From Actinospica sp035712985 (GTDB lineage: Bacteria; Actinomycetota; Actinomycetes; Streptomycetales; Catenulisporaceae), in NCBI GenBank assembly GCA_035712985.1, contig DASTAE010000011.1:1-64000 (forward strand): a stretch of 64,000 nt of DNA, in the 5' to 3' direction. The position numbers and the translations under genes are program-made. The notes below the pieces were generated by a model, which was not told the DNA's origin, did not search any database, and saw only the letters and a list, made by a program, of their open reading frames with translations. Within the stretch, counting starts at the first letter, position 1; each line of letters opens with the position of its first letter. Positions 35,551 through 44,219 of the stretch are shown here, piece by piece.

Positions 35551-36450
35551 ATGGCTGTTCCCAATGAGTGGTTCTATCCGCGCGGCTCGCTGATGCGCGA
35601 GGGCTGGGAATCGGTGGTGGACGCCTCGATTCCCGGCTGGCGGCACACCGGGATCCGGGTCGCGGTGCTGGACGGCGGGTCGCTCCCGCTTCCCGCGGGG
35701 GACGTCGAGCGGATCGTGATCCCGCTCGCGGGCGGCTTCACCGTGGAGCACGACGGCGCGACGACCGAGCTGGAGGGCCGCTCCGGCGTCTTCGAGGGGC
35801 CGACCGACGTGCTCTACGTCGGGGCGGGCCGGGAGCTGACGGTGTCCGGCGCCGGCCGGGTCGCGGTGGCCGAGGCGCCGACCGCGGTGCGCAAGCCGAG
35901 CCGGTACCTGGCCAAGAGCGAGGTGCCGGTGGAGATCCGAGGCGCCGGCCGGGACACGCGGCAGGTGCACAACTTCGGCACGCCCGACGCGCTGGACGCG
36001 GCCGCCTTCATCGTGTGCGAGGTGATCACGCCGGGCGGAAACTGGTCCTCGCACCCGGCGCACAAGCACGACGAGCACGTGGCCGGGCACGAGTCGCGGC
36101 TCGAGGAGATCTACTACTTCGAGGCCGCTCCGGTGCGCGGTTCGCAGGCCCCTGAGGGCGTGGACGCGTTCGGCGGCTTCGCCACGTACTCCTCGGCGGC
36201 CGGCGAGATCGAGACCAACGCGCTGGTGCGCACCGGCGACATCGCGCTGGTGCCCTTCGGCTACCACGGTCCGGCCGCCGCGGCGCCGGAGTACGACCTC
36301 TACTACCTCAACGTGATGGCCGGCCCGGACCCCGAGCGGGTCTGGCTGGTCTCCGACGATCCGCGGCAGGCCTGGATCCGGTCGCGGTGGCAGCAGCAGA
36401 GCGTTGATTCCAGGCTGCCCTATCTCGGGAACGAAGGAGCTTCCGAATGA
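35551..36450 (+). CDS. iolB: 5-deoxy-glucuronate isomerase
   Basis: 299 aa, ATG 35551. Bicupin fold (KduI/IolB family); metal-binding residues are in HPAHKHDEHV and the second cupin VPFGYHGPAAAAP, and LEEIYYFE contributes a metal-site Glu. It isomerises 5-deoxyglucuronate to 2-deoxy-5-keto-gluconate, the substrate of IolC. It lies 11 bp after iolA and overlaps iolD by 4 bp (ATGA). Confidence 0.94.
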   Translation: MAVPNEWFYPRGSLMREGWESVVDASIPGWRHTGIRVAVLDGGSLPLPAGDVERIVIPLAGGFTVEHDGATTELEGRSGVFEGPTDVLYVGAGRELTVSGAGRVAVAEAPTAVRKPSRYLAKSEVPVEIRGAGRDTRQVHNFGTPDALDAAAFIVCEVITPGGNWSSHPAHKHDEHVAGHESRLEEIYYFEAAPVRGSQAPEGVDAFGGFATYSSAAGEIETNALVRTGDIALVPFGYHGPAAAAPEYDLYYLNVMAGPDPERVWLVSDDPRQAWIRSRWQQQSVDSRLPYLGNEGASE

Positions 36451-38315
36451 CGACGCGCAGGATGACGGTCGGGCAGGCGCTGGTCGAGTTCCTGGCCCAT
36501 CAGTACACCGTGGACGGGCAGACGCGGGAGCGGACGATCCCCGCCGTCTTCGGCATCTTCGGCCACGGCAACGTCGCCGGGCTCGGGCAGGCGCTCAAGC
36601 AGTACAGCGTGACCGACCCGGACCTGCTGCCCTACCACCAGGCGCGCAACGAGCAGGCGATGGTGCACCAGGCGGTCGGCTACGCGCGGATGCACCGCCG
36701 CCGGGCCACGCTCGCGGCGACCGCGTCGGTCGGCCCGGGCGCGGCGAACATGCTCACCGGCGCGGCTCTGGCGACGGCGAACCGGATGCCCGTGCTGCTG
36801 CTGCCCTCGGACACCTTCGCGACCCGCGTCGCGGATCCCGTGCTCCAGCAGCTCGAACTCCCGCACGACACCGGGCTGCAGGTCACCGACGCGTTCCGGC
36901 CGCTGTCGCGGTTCTTCGACCGCGTGCAGCGTCCCGAGCAGCTGTACTCGATCGCGCTGGCCGCGATGCGGGTGCTCACCGACCCCGCCGAGACCGGCGC
37001 GGTCACCATCGCGCTTCCGGAGGACGTGCAGGCCGAGGCGATCGACGTGCCGGTCGAGTTCCTGCGGGACCGCGAGTGGCACATCCGTCGGCCGCTGCCC
37101 GAGGCCTGGGCGCTGGACGCGGCGGTCGCGGCGATCCGCGGCGCGCGCACGCCGTTCATCGTGGCGGGCGGCGGGGTGATCTACTCGGGTGCCGAGGACG
37201 CGCTGCGGGCGTTGGTCGAGCGGACCGGGATTCCGGTCGGCACCAGCCAGGCCGGCGGCGGCTCGCTGAACTGGGATCACCCGCAGTACCTCGGCGGAGT
37301 CGGCGCGACCGGCACGACCGCCGCGAACCGGCTCGCCGCCGAGGCGGACGTCGTGATCGGCATCGGGACGCGGTACAGCGACTTCACCACCGCGAGCCGC
37401 ACCGCGTTCCAGAACCCTGGCGTGACCTTCGTCAACGTGAACATCGCGTCCTTCGACGCGTACAAGCACGGTTCGCAGCTCCCGGTGATCGCGGACGCCC
37501 GGGAGACGATCAGTGCTCTGAGCGTCGCGCTGGACGGCCACCGGGTCTCCGCGGAACTCGGGGCTCGGGTGGCGCGGGAGAAGCGCGCCTGGGACGCCGT
37601 GGCCGACACCGCCCTCGCCCCGACCGGCGCCGAGCTGCCCGGGCAGGCCGAGATCATCGGCGCCGTCCAGGCGGCGAGCGATCCGCGGGACGTGATCGTC
37701 CAGGCCGCCGGCTCGCTGCCCGGCGATCTGCACAAGCTGTGGCGGGTCCGCGATCCGCTGGGCTACCACGTCGAGTACGCCTTCTCCTGCATGGGATACG
37801 AGATCGCGGGCGGCATCGGCGCCAAGCGCGGGCTCGACGCCCTGGGCGACGACCGCGACGTGATCGTGATGGTCGGCGACGGCTCGTACCTGATGCTGCA
37901 CAGCGAGCTCGCCACCGCCGTGGCCGAGGGCGTGAAGATCATCATCGTGCTGATCCAGAACGAGGGCTACGCCTCGATCGGCCACCTCTCGGAGACCATC
38001 GGCTCCCAGCGCTTCGGCACCCGCTACCCGGCCGGTCCGGACCTCGCGGCCAACGCGCGCAGCTACGGCGTGGACGTCATCGAGATCCGCCCGGGCACCC
38101 TCGCGATCGACCAGCTCTCGGCGGCGATCAAGGCGGCCAAGGCGAGCACGACCAGCACCCTGATCCACATCGACGCGGACCCCCTCCTTTACGCCCCCGA
38201 CGGCGAGGGCTGGTGGGACGTCCCGATCGCGCAGGTCTCCGAGCTCGAAAGCACCCAAGAGGCGTACGCGCAGTACGTCGAGCAGGTCAAGAAGCAGCGC
38301 CCCCTCCTCGGCTGA
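36447..38315 (+). CDS. iolD: 3D-(3,5/4)-trihydroxycyclohexane-1,2-dione hydrolase
   Basis: 622 aa, ATG 36447 overlapping the iolB stop. Thiamine-diphosphate enzyme of the acetolactate-synthase fold: HQARNEQAMVHQAVGYAR with the activating Glu near the N terminus, and the TPP/Mg motif GDGSYLMLHSEL followed by the conserved Asn in IQNEGYAS. It opens the diketo-inositol ring to 5-deoxyglucuronate. Full length for the family. 11 bp before iolE. Confidence 0.95.
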   Translation: MTTRRMTVGQALVEFLAHQYTVDGQTRERTIPAVFGIFGHGNVAGLGQALKQYSVTDPDLLPYHQARNEQAMVHQAVGYARMHRRRATLAATASVGPGAANMLTGAALATANRMPVLLLPSDTFATRVADPVLQQLELPHDTGLQVTDAFRPLSRFFDRVQRPEQLYSIALAAMRVLTDPAETGAVTIALPEDVQAEAIDVPVEFLRDREWHIRRPLPEAWALDAAVAAIRGARTPFIVAGGGVIYSGAEDALRALVERTGIPVGTSQAGGGSLNWDHPQYLGGVGATGTTAANRLAAEADVVIGIGTRYSDFTTASRTAFQNPGVTFVNVNIASFDAYKHGSQLPVIADARETISALSVALDGHRVSAELGARVAREKRAWDAVADTALAPTGAELPGQAEIIGAVQAASDPRDVIVQAAGSLPGDLHKLWRVRDPLGYHVEYAFSCMGYEIAGGIGAKRGLDALGDDRDVIVMVGDGSYLMLHSELATAVAEGVKIIIVLIQNEGYASIGHLSETIGSQRFGTRYPAGPDLAANARSYGVDVIEIRPGTLAIDQLSAAIKAAKASTTSTLIHIDADPLLYAPDGEGWWDVPIAQVSELESTQEAYAQYVEQVKKQRPLLG

Positions 38316-38326
38316 AAAGGACGACG

Positions 38327-39253
38327 ATGACCGACAACGCCACCGCGCAGAACCAGGGCCTGCGGATCGGCTCCGCCCCCGACTCCTGGGGCGTCTGGTT
38401 CCCCGAGCACCCCCGGCAGATCCCCTGGGACCGCTTCCTGGACGAGGTCGCGGCCGCCGGGTACCACTGGATCGAGCTCGGCCCCTACGGCTACCTGCCC
38501 ACCGACCCCGAGCGGCTGAAGGACGAGCTCGCCAAGCGCGACCTCGAACTGTCCGCGGGCACCGTGTTCACCGGCTTCCACAAGGGCCCGGAGCAGTGGC
38601 GGCTGGCCTGGGACCAGGCGGTGAAGGTGGCCGGTCTGGCGCACGCGCTGGGCGCCGAGCACATCGTCGTCATCCCGGACATGTGGCGCTCCGAGGCGGA
38701 CGGATCGGCCCTGGAACCCCGCACCCTGACGCCCGCCCAGTGGGACCGGCTCGCCGCCGCGCACGACCAGCTCGGCAAGGCGCTGCTGGAGGAGTACGGC
38801 ATGCGCCAGCAGTTCCACTCGCACGCCGACAGCCACATCGGCACCTACCGCGAGGTGGAGCGGCTGCTCGGCCTGACGGACCCGCAGTACCTCAACCTCT
38901 GCCTGGACACCGGCCACTTCGCCTACTACGGCGGCGACTGCGTCAAGCTGATCGACGCGCACCCGGACCGCATCGGCTATCTGCACCTCAAGCAGGTCGA
39001 CCCGGACTACCGCTTCGAGGTGCACAAGAACGACATCGCCTGGGCCGAGGCGGCGAACGACGTCATGGTCGAGCCGCCGAACGGCGTGCCGGACTTCGCG
39101 CCGATCATCGAGGCCGTGTCGAAGATCGACCCGGAGACCTTCGCGATCGTCGAGCAGGACATGCCCGGCGTGGACATCGACGTTCCGCTCGGCATCGCCA
39201 CCCGCACCCGCAAGCACATCTTCGGCTGCACCCCGCTGACCCGCGTCCGCTGA
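38327..39253 (+). CDS. iolE: Inosose (2-keto-myo-inositol) dehydratase
   Basis: 308 aa, ATG 38327 after AAAGGACG. TIM-barrel sugar-isomerase/endonuclease-IV-like fold with metal ligands in QFHSHADSHIGT, CLDTGHFAYYGGD and YLHLKQVDPD, plus E in IVEQDM. It dehydrates 2-keto-myo-inositol to the diketone used by IolD. The operon order C-aldolase-A-B-D-E-G is contiguous on one strand. Confidence 0.94.
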   Translation: MTDNATAQNQGLRIGSAPDSWGVWFPEHPRQIPWDRFLDEVAAAGYHWIELGPYGYLPTDPERLKDELAKRDLELSAGTVFTGFHKGPEQWRLAWDQAVKVAGLAHALGAEHIVVIPDMWRSEADGSALEPRTLTPAQWDRLAAAHDQLGKALLEEYGMRQQFHSHADSHIGTYREVERLLGLTDPQYLNLCLDTGHFAYYGGDCVKLIDAHPDRIGYLHLKQVDPDYRFEVHKNDIAWAEAANDVMVEPPNGVPDFAPIIEAVSKIDPETFAIVEQDMPGVDIDVPLGIATRTRKHIFGCTPLTRVR

Positions 39254-39289
39254 CCCGACGCAGACTTCGATGACGAAGGAAAACCTTCT

Positions 39290-40321
39290 ATGAGCAACGT
39301 TTCCGAGCTGCGCGTCGGCGTCGTCGGCACCGGCATCATGGGCGCCGACCACGTCGCGCGCCTGACGAACACCATCTCCGGCGCCTCCGTGACGGCGATC
39401 GTCGAGCCCGACGCCGGACGGGCCGCGGCCGCCGCGAAGCTCGCGCCGGGCGCCGAGACCTTCACCCGGGTCGAGGACGCGCTCGAGGCCGACGCGCTCG
39501 ACGCGGTCGTGATCGCGACGCCCGGCCGGTTCCACGAGCAGGGCCTGCTCCCGGTGCTCGAGGCCGGGCTGCCGGTGCTCTGCGAGAAGCCGCTGACCCA
39601 GGACCCCGAATCCTCCTGGCGCGTGGTCGAGGCGGAGCAGAAGGCGGGCCGGAAGCTGATCCAGGTCGGCTTCATGCGCCGCTTCGACCCGCAGTACCAG
39701 CAGCTTCGCACCCTGATCGCCGGCGGCTCCGCGGGAGAGCTGCTGATGCTGCGCTGCGTGCACCGCAACCCCTCGGTCCCCGACGGGTACACGCAGCCGA
39801 TGCTCATCAACGACTCGGTCGTGCACGAGTTCGACATCGTCCCGTGGCTGGCCGACGCCGCGATCACCTCGGTCGAGGTCAAGTACGCCAAGCGCAACGC
39901 GCTCGGCCCCGCGCACCTGCGCGAGCCGATCCTCGTGCTGATGGAGCTGGACAACGGCGTGCTCGTGGACGTCGAGATGAACGTGAGCGTCCGCTTCGGC
40001 TACCAGGTCGCCACCGAGGCCGTGTTCCAGCGCGGCGTCGCGCGGATCGGCCAGCCCGAGGGCCTGCAGCTGTGGCAGGACGCGAACTTCCGGCTCGCCG
40101 AGCACACCACCTACGTGACCCGGTTCAAGCAGGCCTACGACATCGAGGTGCAGGCCTGGGTGGACGCCACCCGGCGCGGCGAGATCGCCGGACCCTCCGC
40201 GTGGGACGGCTACAAGGTCGCCGTCGCGTGCGCGGCCGGGGTCAAGGCGCTGGAGACGAGCGGCCCGGTCCCGGTCGAGCTGCCGGAGACCCCCGCGTTC
40301 TACGCTCATGTTAGTATGTAA
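39290..40321 (+). CDS. iolG: Inositol 2-dehydrogenase (Gfo/Idh/MocA family)
   Basis: 343 aa, ATG 39290. N-terminal Rossmann domain (VGVVGTGIMGADHVARL), the family EKP motif (LCEKPLTQDP) and the catalytic Asp/His region NDSVVHEFDIVPWL. It oxidises myo-inositol to 2-keto-myo-inositol with NAD+, the first step of the pathway; an isomer such as scyllo-inositol cannot be excluded. The gene ends inside the operator-like palindrome of the following gene, so the stop codon (40319-40321) is part of that site. Confidence 0.92.
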   Translation: MSNVSELRVGVVGTGIMGADHVARLTNTISGASVTAIVEPDAGRAAAAAKLAPGAETFTRVEDALEADALDAVVIATPGRFHEQGLLPVLEAGLPVLCEKPLTQDPESSWRVVEAEQKAGRKLIQVGFMRRFDPQYQQLRTLIAGGSAGELLMLRCVHRNPSVPDGYTQPMLINDSVVHEFDIVPWLADAAITSVEVKYAKRNALGPAHLREPILVLMELDNGVLVDVEMNVSVRFGYQVATEAVFQRGVARIGQPEGLQLWQDANFRLAEHTTYVTRFKQAYDIEVQAWVDATRRGEIAGPSAWDGYKVAVACAAGVKALETSGPVPVELPETPAFYAHVSM

Positions 40322-40328
40322 GTACAAA
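40315..40328. promoter_or_regulatory. Second iol-type operator before the transaldolase-like gene
   Basis: TATGT-AAGT-ACAAA has the same spacing and nearly the same arms as the palindrome before iolC (TTTGT-ACTC-ACAAA), with one mismatch between its arms. It overlaps the iolG stop and a possible -10 (TAGTAT, 40312-40317). It suggests an internal promoter controlled by the same GntR regulator. Confidence 0.55.
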
Positions 40329-40351
40329 GTGCCGTTCGAATGGAGGTCCGC

Positions 40352-41446
40352 GTGACGACCCTGGCCGTATCCACCGCGACCGCGGAGTCCGCCCTGCTCC
40401 GCGGCACGAGGGAGTTCCCGCAGACCGCTCTGTGGAACGACTCGGCGGACCCGGACGAGCTGTCCCGCTCGATCGGCTTCGGCGCCGTCGGCGCGACCTG
40501 CAACCCGGTCATCGCGTACACGGCGATCAGCAGGCGCCTCGACGTGTGGCGGCCGCGGATCGCGCTGCTGGCCGCCGAGCACCCGACGGCCGGGGAGTCG
40601 GCGATCGGCTGGCTGGCCGTCGAGGAGCTCTCCATCGAGGCGGCGAAGCTGCTCGAGCCCGCGTTCGCGGCCTCCGGCGGCCGCAACGGACGGCTGTCGG
40701 TGCAGACCGACCCGCGCCTGCACCGCGACGCCGACGCGCTGGTCGAGCAGGCCGTGCGCTTCTCGCGGCTGGCCGAGAACATCATCGTGAAGATCCCGGC
40801 CACCTCCGTCGGGATCCGCGCGATCGAGGAGGCCACCTACCGCGGCGTCAGCGTCAACGTCACGGTCTCGTTCACGGTGCCGCAGGCGGTCCGGGCCGCC
40901 GAGGCCATCGAGCGCGGCCTGGACCGGCGTGCGGCCGAGGGGCTGCCCGAGCGGGAGTTCGGCTCCGTCGTCACGATCATGGGCGGACGGCTCGACGACT
41001 GGCTCAAGCAGGTCGCGGCCCAGCGGCGCCTGCTGATCGAGCCCGGCGCCCTCGACTGGGCCGGCGTCGCCGCCCTCAAGCGCGCGTACGCGATCTTCCA
41101 GGAGCGCGGCTACCGGTCGCGCGTGCTCTCGGCGGCGTTCCGCAACGGCCTGCAGTGGTCCGAGCTGCTCGGCGGCGACCTCGTCGTCTCCCCGCCCTTC
41201 GACTGGCAGCTGCGGATCAACGAGAACGACCTGCCGGTCGCCCGCCGCATCGACGTGCCGGTCGAGGAGCGGATCATCGCCGAGCTGTCCACGATCGACG
41301 ACTTCCGCCGCGCCTACGAGCCCGACGGCCTGACGGTCGAGGAGTTCGACGGCTTCGGCGCCACCCGGGCGACCCTGCGTCAGTTCCTCGACGCCGACGC
41401 CCAGCTCGACGCGCTGGTCAGGGACATCCTCATCCCGGCGCCCTGA
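40352..41446 (+). CDS. Transaldolase-family protein in the inositol operon
   Basis: 364 aa from GTG 40352, 5 bp after GGAGG; an in-frame ATG at 40340 would overlap that site. TIM barrel of the transaldolase type with the Schiff-base Lys in NIIVKIPATSVGIRAIEEA and NVTVSFTVPQAVRAAEAI. SVQTDPRLHRD is the family's N-terminal acidic site. No transaldolase is needed in the standard Bacillus inositol pathway, so its role (a sugar-phosphate side route, or an alternative aldol cleavage) is open. It has its own operator-like site. The 3' end overlaps the convergent SARP-type gene by 67 bp. Confidence 0.88.
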   Translation: MTTLAVSTATAESALLRGTREFPQTALWNDSADPDELSRSIGFGAVGATCNPVIAYTAISRRLDVWRPRIALLAAEHPTAGESAIGWLAVEELSIEAAKLLEPAFAASGGRNGRLSVQTDPRLHRDADALVEQAVRFSRLAENIIVKIPATSVGIRAIEEATYRGVSVNVTVSFTVPQAVRAAEAIERGLDRRAAEGLPEREFGSVVTIMGGRLDDWLKQVAAQRRLLIEPGALDWAGVAALKRAYAIFQERGYRSRVLSAAFRNGLQWSELLGGDLVVSPPFDWQLRINENDLPVARRIDVPVEERIIAELSTIDDFRRAYEPDGLTVEEFDGFGATRATLRQFLDADAQLDALVRDILIPAP

Positions 41447-42198
41447 GGGTCCATCACCTCGTCGTCCTGGGCCAGGATCGCTCGATGCAGGTCGCACAGC
41501 CCCTCCCCGGGCTCGATGCCGAGCTCCTCGCGCAGCTCCGCCCGCGCCCTGCGGAACTGCGCGAGGGCCTCGGCCTGCCGGCTGCACCGGTACAGCGCGA
41601 TCATCAGCGCCGCCCGGATCCGCTCGCGCAGCGGGAACTGCTCGACCAGCTCGACCAGGTCGTCCACCAGGTCCCGGTGCTCGCCGAGGGCGAGTCTGGC
41701 CTCGATGAAGTCCTCCAGCGCGCCGACCCGCGCCTCCTCCAGGTGCACGGCGATGGCCCGCGCGGCCCGGCCGCGCACCCCGGCCAGCGCGTCGCCGTTC
41801 CAGCGCGCCAGCGCCGTGGCCAGGTGGTGCCGGGCTTCGGCGTGGCTGCCCTCGGCCAGCGCGGCCCGGCCCCGGCGCACCCCCGCCTCGAAGAGCGCGA
41901 AGTCGAACTGCTCGGGCCGCACCGTGATCCGGTAGCCGAGCTCGCCGGTCGCGATGAGCCCGGGCACCCGCAGATTGCGGCGCAGCGCGGAGATGCAGAT
42001 GTGGATCTGCCGCTTGGCGGTCGGCGGCGGATCGCCGTCCCAGACGGCGTCGGTCAGCCGGTCCAGGCTCACCACGTGGCCAGCCGACATCAGCAGCATC
42101 GCGAGGATCGCGCGCTGCCGGGTGGCGTGCAGCGCGACCACCTCCTCGTCCACCCGCGCCTCCATCGGCCCGAGGATGCTGAAGAAGATCTCTGCCAT
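41380..42198 (-). CDS. AfsR/SARP-family regulator (short, BTAD domain)
   Basis: 272 aa, ATG 42196-42198, with GAGGAG upstream. N-terminal OmpR-like winged helix (about residues 5-95, TAKRQIHICISALRRNL) and a bacterial transcriptional activation domain (about 100-245, QFDFALFEAGVRRGRAALAE and REELGIEPGEGLCDLHRAIL). No NB-ARC or TPR part, so it is a small SARP. SARPs activate nearby biosynthetic operons by binding direct repeats next to the -35. Divergent from an MFS exporter gene, its most likely target. The 20-residue tail after DDEVMDP is low-complexity and overlaps the transaldolase-like gene. Confidence 0.85.
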   Translation of the reverse strand: MAEIFFSILGPMEARVDEEVVALHATRQRAILAMLLMSAGHVVSLDRLTDAVWDGDPPPTAKRQIHICISALRRNLRVPGLIATGELGYRITVRPEQFDFALFEAGVRRGRAALAEGSHAEARHHLATALARWNGDALAGVRGRAARAIAVHLEEARVGALEDFIEARLALGEHRDLVDDLVELVEQFPLRERIRAALMIALYRCSRQAEALAQFRRARAELREELGIEPGEGLCDLHRAILAQDDEVMDPQGAGMRMSLTSASSWASASRN

Positions 42199-42365
42199 GC
42201 CACTCGACTCCTCACGCTCGGCGGTGCCGTTCCTCTCATCACTCAGCGAACCGCGCGACACTCGCGCGCCGCTTGAGCGAGGCTCGGGCCGGGCGGGGAT
42301 ACCGTGCCGATACCGCCGCGGTCTGTACTGAGCGTGGCAACGCCGCGACGAATCGAGGCCCCCGC

Positions 42366-43592
42366 ATGAGCAGCGACACGGTGACAGAGACCGAGGACGC
42401 GACCCCGCGTGGCCCGCGCGCGCGATACGCCGCCGCACGGGACGGTCTGCGCAGTGTGCCGCGCAGCGCGCAGCTCGCGCTGGCCTCGCTGTTCATCGTG
42501 AACGGGGCCACGTACGTGGCTTATCCGCTGCTCGCGGTCAAGCTCGCCGACGTCGACCACCTCTCGGCCGGCCGGATCGGGCTCGTGCTGACGGCCTTCC
42601 TGGTCGCCGCGCGGCTGCTGCCGATGATCGGCGGACCGATCGCCGACCGCTACGACCCGCGCGCCGTCATGATGGTCGGCGCGATCGCCCGCGGGATCGG
42701 CTTCGTCGGGCTCGGACTGCTGCACGACCAGTGGCTCTTCCTCGGCGCGGCCGTGCTCGCCGGCTCAGGAGCGATCTTCGAGGCGCCGGTCAGCGGCCTG
42801 TTCGCCGCGCTGCCCGAACCGACCAGGTCGCGCGCGTTCGCCCTGGAGAACGCCGTGCTCAACGCGAGCGTCATCGGCGGGCCCGCCCTCGCGGCGCTGC
42901 TGCTGCGCTTCGGCACGCAGATCCCGTTCGTGTGCAGCGGCGTGCTGTTCCTGCTGGTCTCGTTCACGGTGCTCGCGATCGAGCCGCCGGCCGAGCACTC
43001 CGACGCGGGACGCAGCGCCCTGGCTCACGCGCGGACGGCGCTGCGCAACCGGACCTTCGTGCTCTTCTGGGTGCTGATGCTGCCGTGGTGGTTCCTGTTC
43101 ACGCAGCTGGGCGTGGCGCTGCCGATCCGCTCGAACGCCGTGGCCGGGGTCGGCTGGATCGCCCTGGTCTACATCGTCATGGGCGTCGCGGGACTGGCCG
43201 CGCTGCCCTTCGTCAAGAAGACGATCGACCGGATCGGCCCCCGGCGCTCCGTCGCCGTCGGCTTCCTGGCGGTCGCGGTCGGGCTCGGCTCGATCGGCTT
43301 CAGCACGAACCGCTGGTGGCTGCTGGCCTGCGTGTGCGGCTACATGTTCGGCGAGACGGCCGTGCTCTACGCCTCGCAGCTGATCATCGCGGGCTTCGCC
43401 GGCGCGCGCACCCGGGCCAGCTATTTCGGCCTGTACGCCGGTTCCTGGGCGGTCGGCGGCGGCGTCGGCAACTTCCTCGGCGCCTACCTGACCACGCAGC
43501 CGCTCACCGCGACGGCCTGGCTGGTCTTCGGCGCCGTCGGCATCGCCGGATCGGCCGCGTTCAGCGCCGTCTTCCTGACCCGCCGGGCCTGA
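42366..43592 (+). CDS. MFS transporter
   Basis: 408 aa, ATG 42366. About 12 membrane helices; signature of the first half GPIADRYDPRAVMMVGAIARG (motif A type, shown in part). The fold resembles the EntS/MFS_3 group of exporters. A ~35-residue charged N-terminal extension precedes the first helix. It is divergent from the short SARP gene by 167 bp and ends 9 bp from the convergent NarL-type regulator gene. Probably exports a small molecule (antibiotic or siderophore type), which is not identified here. Confidence 0.9.
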   Translation: MSSDTVTETEDATPRGPRARYAAARDGLRSVPRSAQLALASLFIVNGATYVAYPLLAVKLADVDHLSAGRIGLVLTAFLVAARLLPMIGGPIADRYDPRAVMMVGAIARGIGFVGLGLLHDQWLFLGAAVLAGSGAIFEAPVSGLFAALPEPTRSRAFALENAVLNASVIGGPALAALLLRFGTQIPFVCSGVLFLLVSFTVLAIEPPAEHSDAGRSALAHARTALRNRTFVLFWVLMLPWWFLFTQLGVALPIRSNAVAGVGWIALVYIVMGVAGLAALPFVKKTIDRIGPRRSVAVGFLAVAVGLGSIGFSTNRWWLLACVCGYMFGETAVLYASQLIIAGFAGARTRASYFGLYAGSWAVGGGVGNFLGAYLTTQPLTATAWLVFGAVGIAGSAAFSAVFLTRRA

Positions 43593-43601
43593 ACCGTTGC
43601 G

Positions 43602-44219
43602 CTACGGGATCCAGCCGGCCTCCTGCGCGATCCGGATGGCGTCCACCCGGTTGCGCGCCCCCAGCTTGATGACGATCGTGGTCAGGTAGTTGCGCACCGT
43701 CCCCTTGGACAGGTAGAGCCGCGCCGCGATGTCGGCCGGATCGGCGCCCTTGGCCGCCTCGCGCAGCACCTCGATCTCGCGCCGGGAGAGCGGATTGTCC
43801 TGCCCGTCCCAGGTCGCCAGCGCGAGCTGCGGATCGATCACCCGCTGCCCCGCGTGCAGCTTGCGGATCGCGTCGACCAGCTGCGAGGGCGGCGCGTCCT
43901 TGAGCAGGAAGCCCGCGACCCGGGCGCTGAGGGCGCGGCGCAGCGTGCCGGGCCGGCCGAGGCTGGTCAGGATCAGCACCCGGCACTCGGGCAGCCGGCG
44001 CACCAGGTCCTCCGCCGCGCTGATCCCGTCCAGGCCGGGCAGGTCCACGTCGATGACCGCGACGTCGGGGCGGTGTTCCAGGGCCGCGGCGAGGATCTGG
44101 TCGCCGCGCTCCACATCCACCACGACCTCGAGATCCGCCTCGAGGTCCAGCAGCGAGGCCAGCGCGACCCGCAGCATCCGCACGTCCTCAGCCAGCAGCA
44201 GCCTGATCGCCGTGGCCAC
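43602..44219 (-). CDS. NarL/FixJ-type response regulator
   Basis: 205 aa from GTG 44217-44219, overlapping the kinase gene by 32 bp. Receiver domain (about residues 5-118) with Asp57 in VIDVDLPGLDG, the Thr switch in ILTSLG and Lys in GFLLKDAPP. LuxR-type HTH at the C terminus (about 140-200, LSRREIEVLREAAKGADPAD then YLSKGTVRNYLTTIVIKLGA). Partner of the DesK-type kinase just upstream. Regulon unknown; the adjacent YcaO operon is one possibility since it lies upstream on the same strand. Confidence 0.92.
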   Translation of the reverse strand: MATAIRLLLAEDVRMLRVALASLLDLEADLEVVVDVERGDQILAAALEHRPDVAVIDVDLPGLDGISAAEDLVRRLPECRVLILTSLGRPGTLRRALSARVAGFLLKDAPPSQLVDAIRKLHAGQRVIDPQLALATWDGQDNPLSRREIEVLREAAKGADPADIAARLYLSKGTVRNYLTTIVIKLGARNRVDAIRIAQEAGWIP

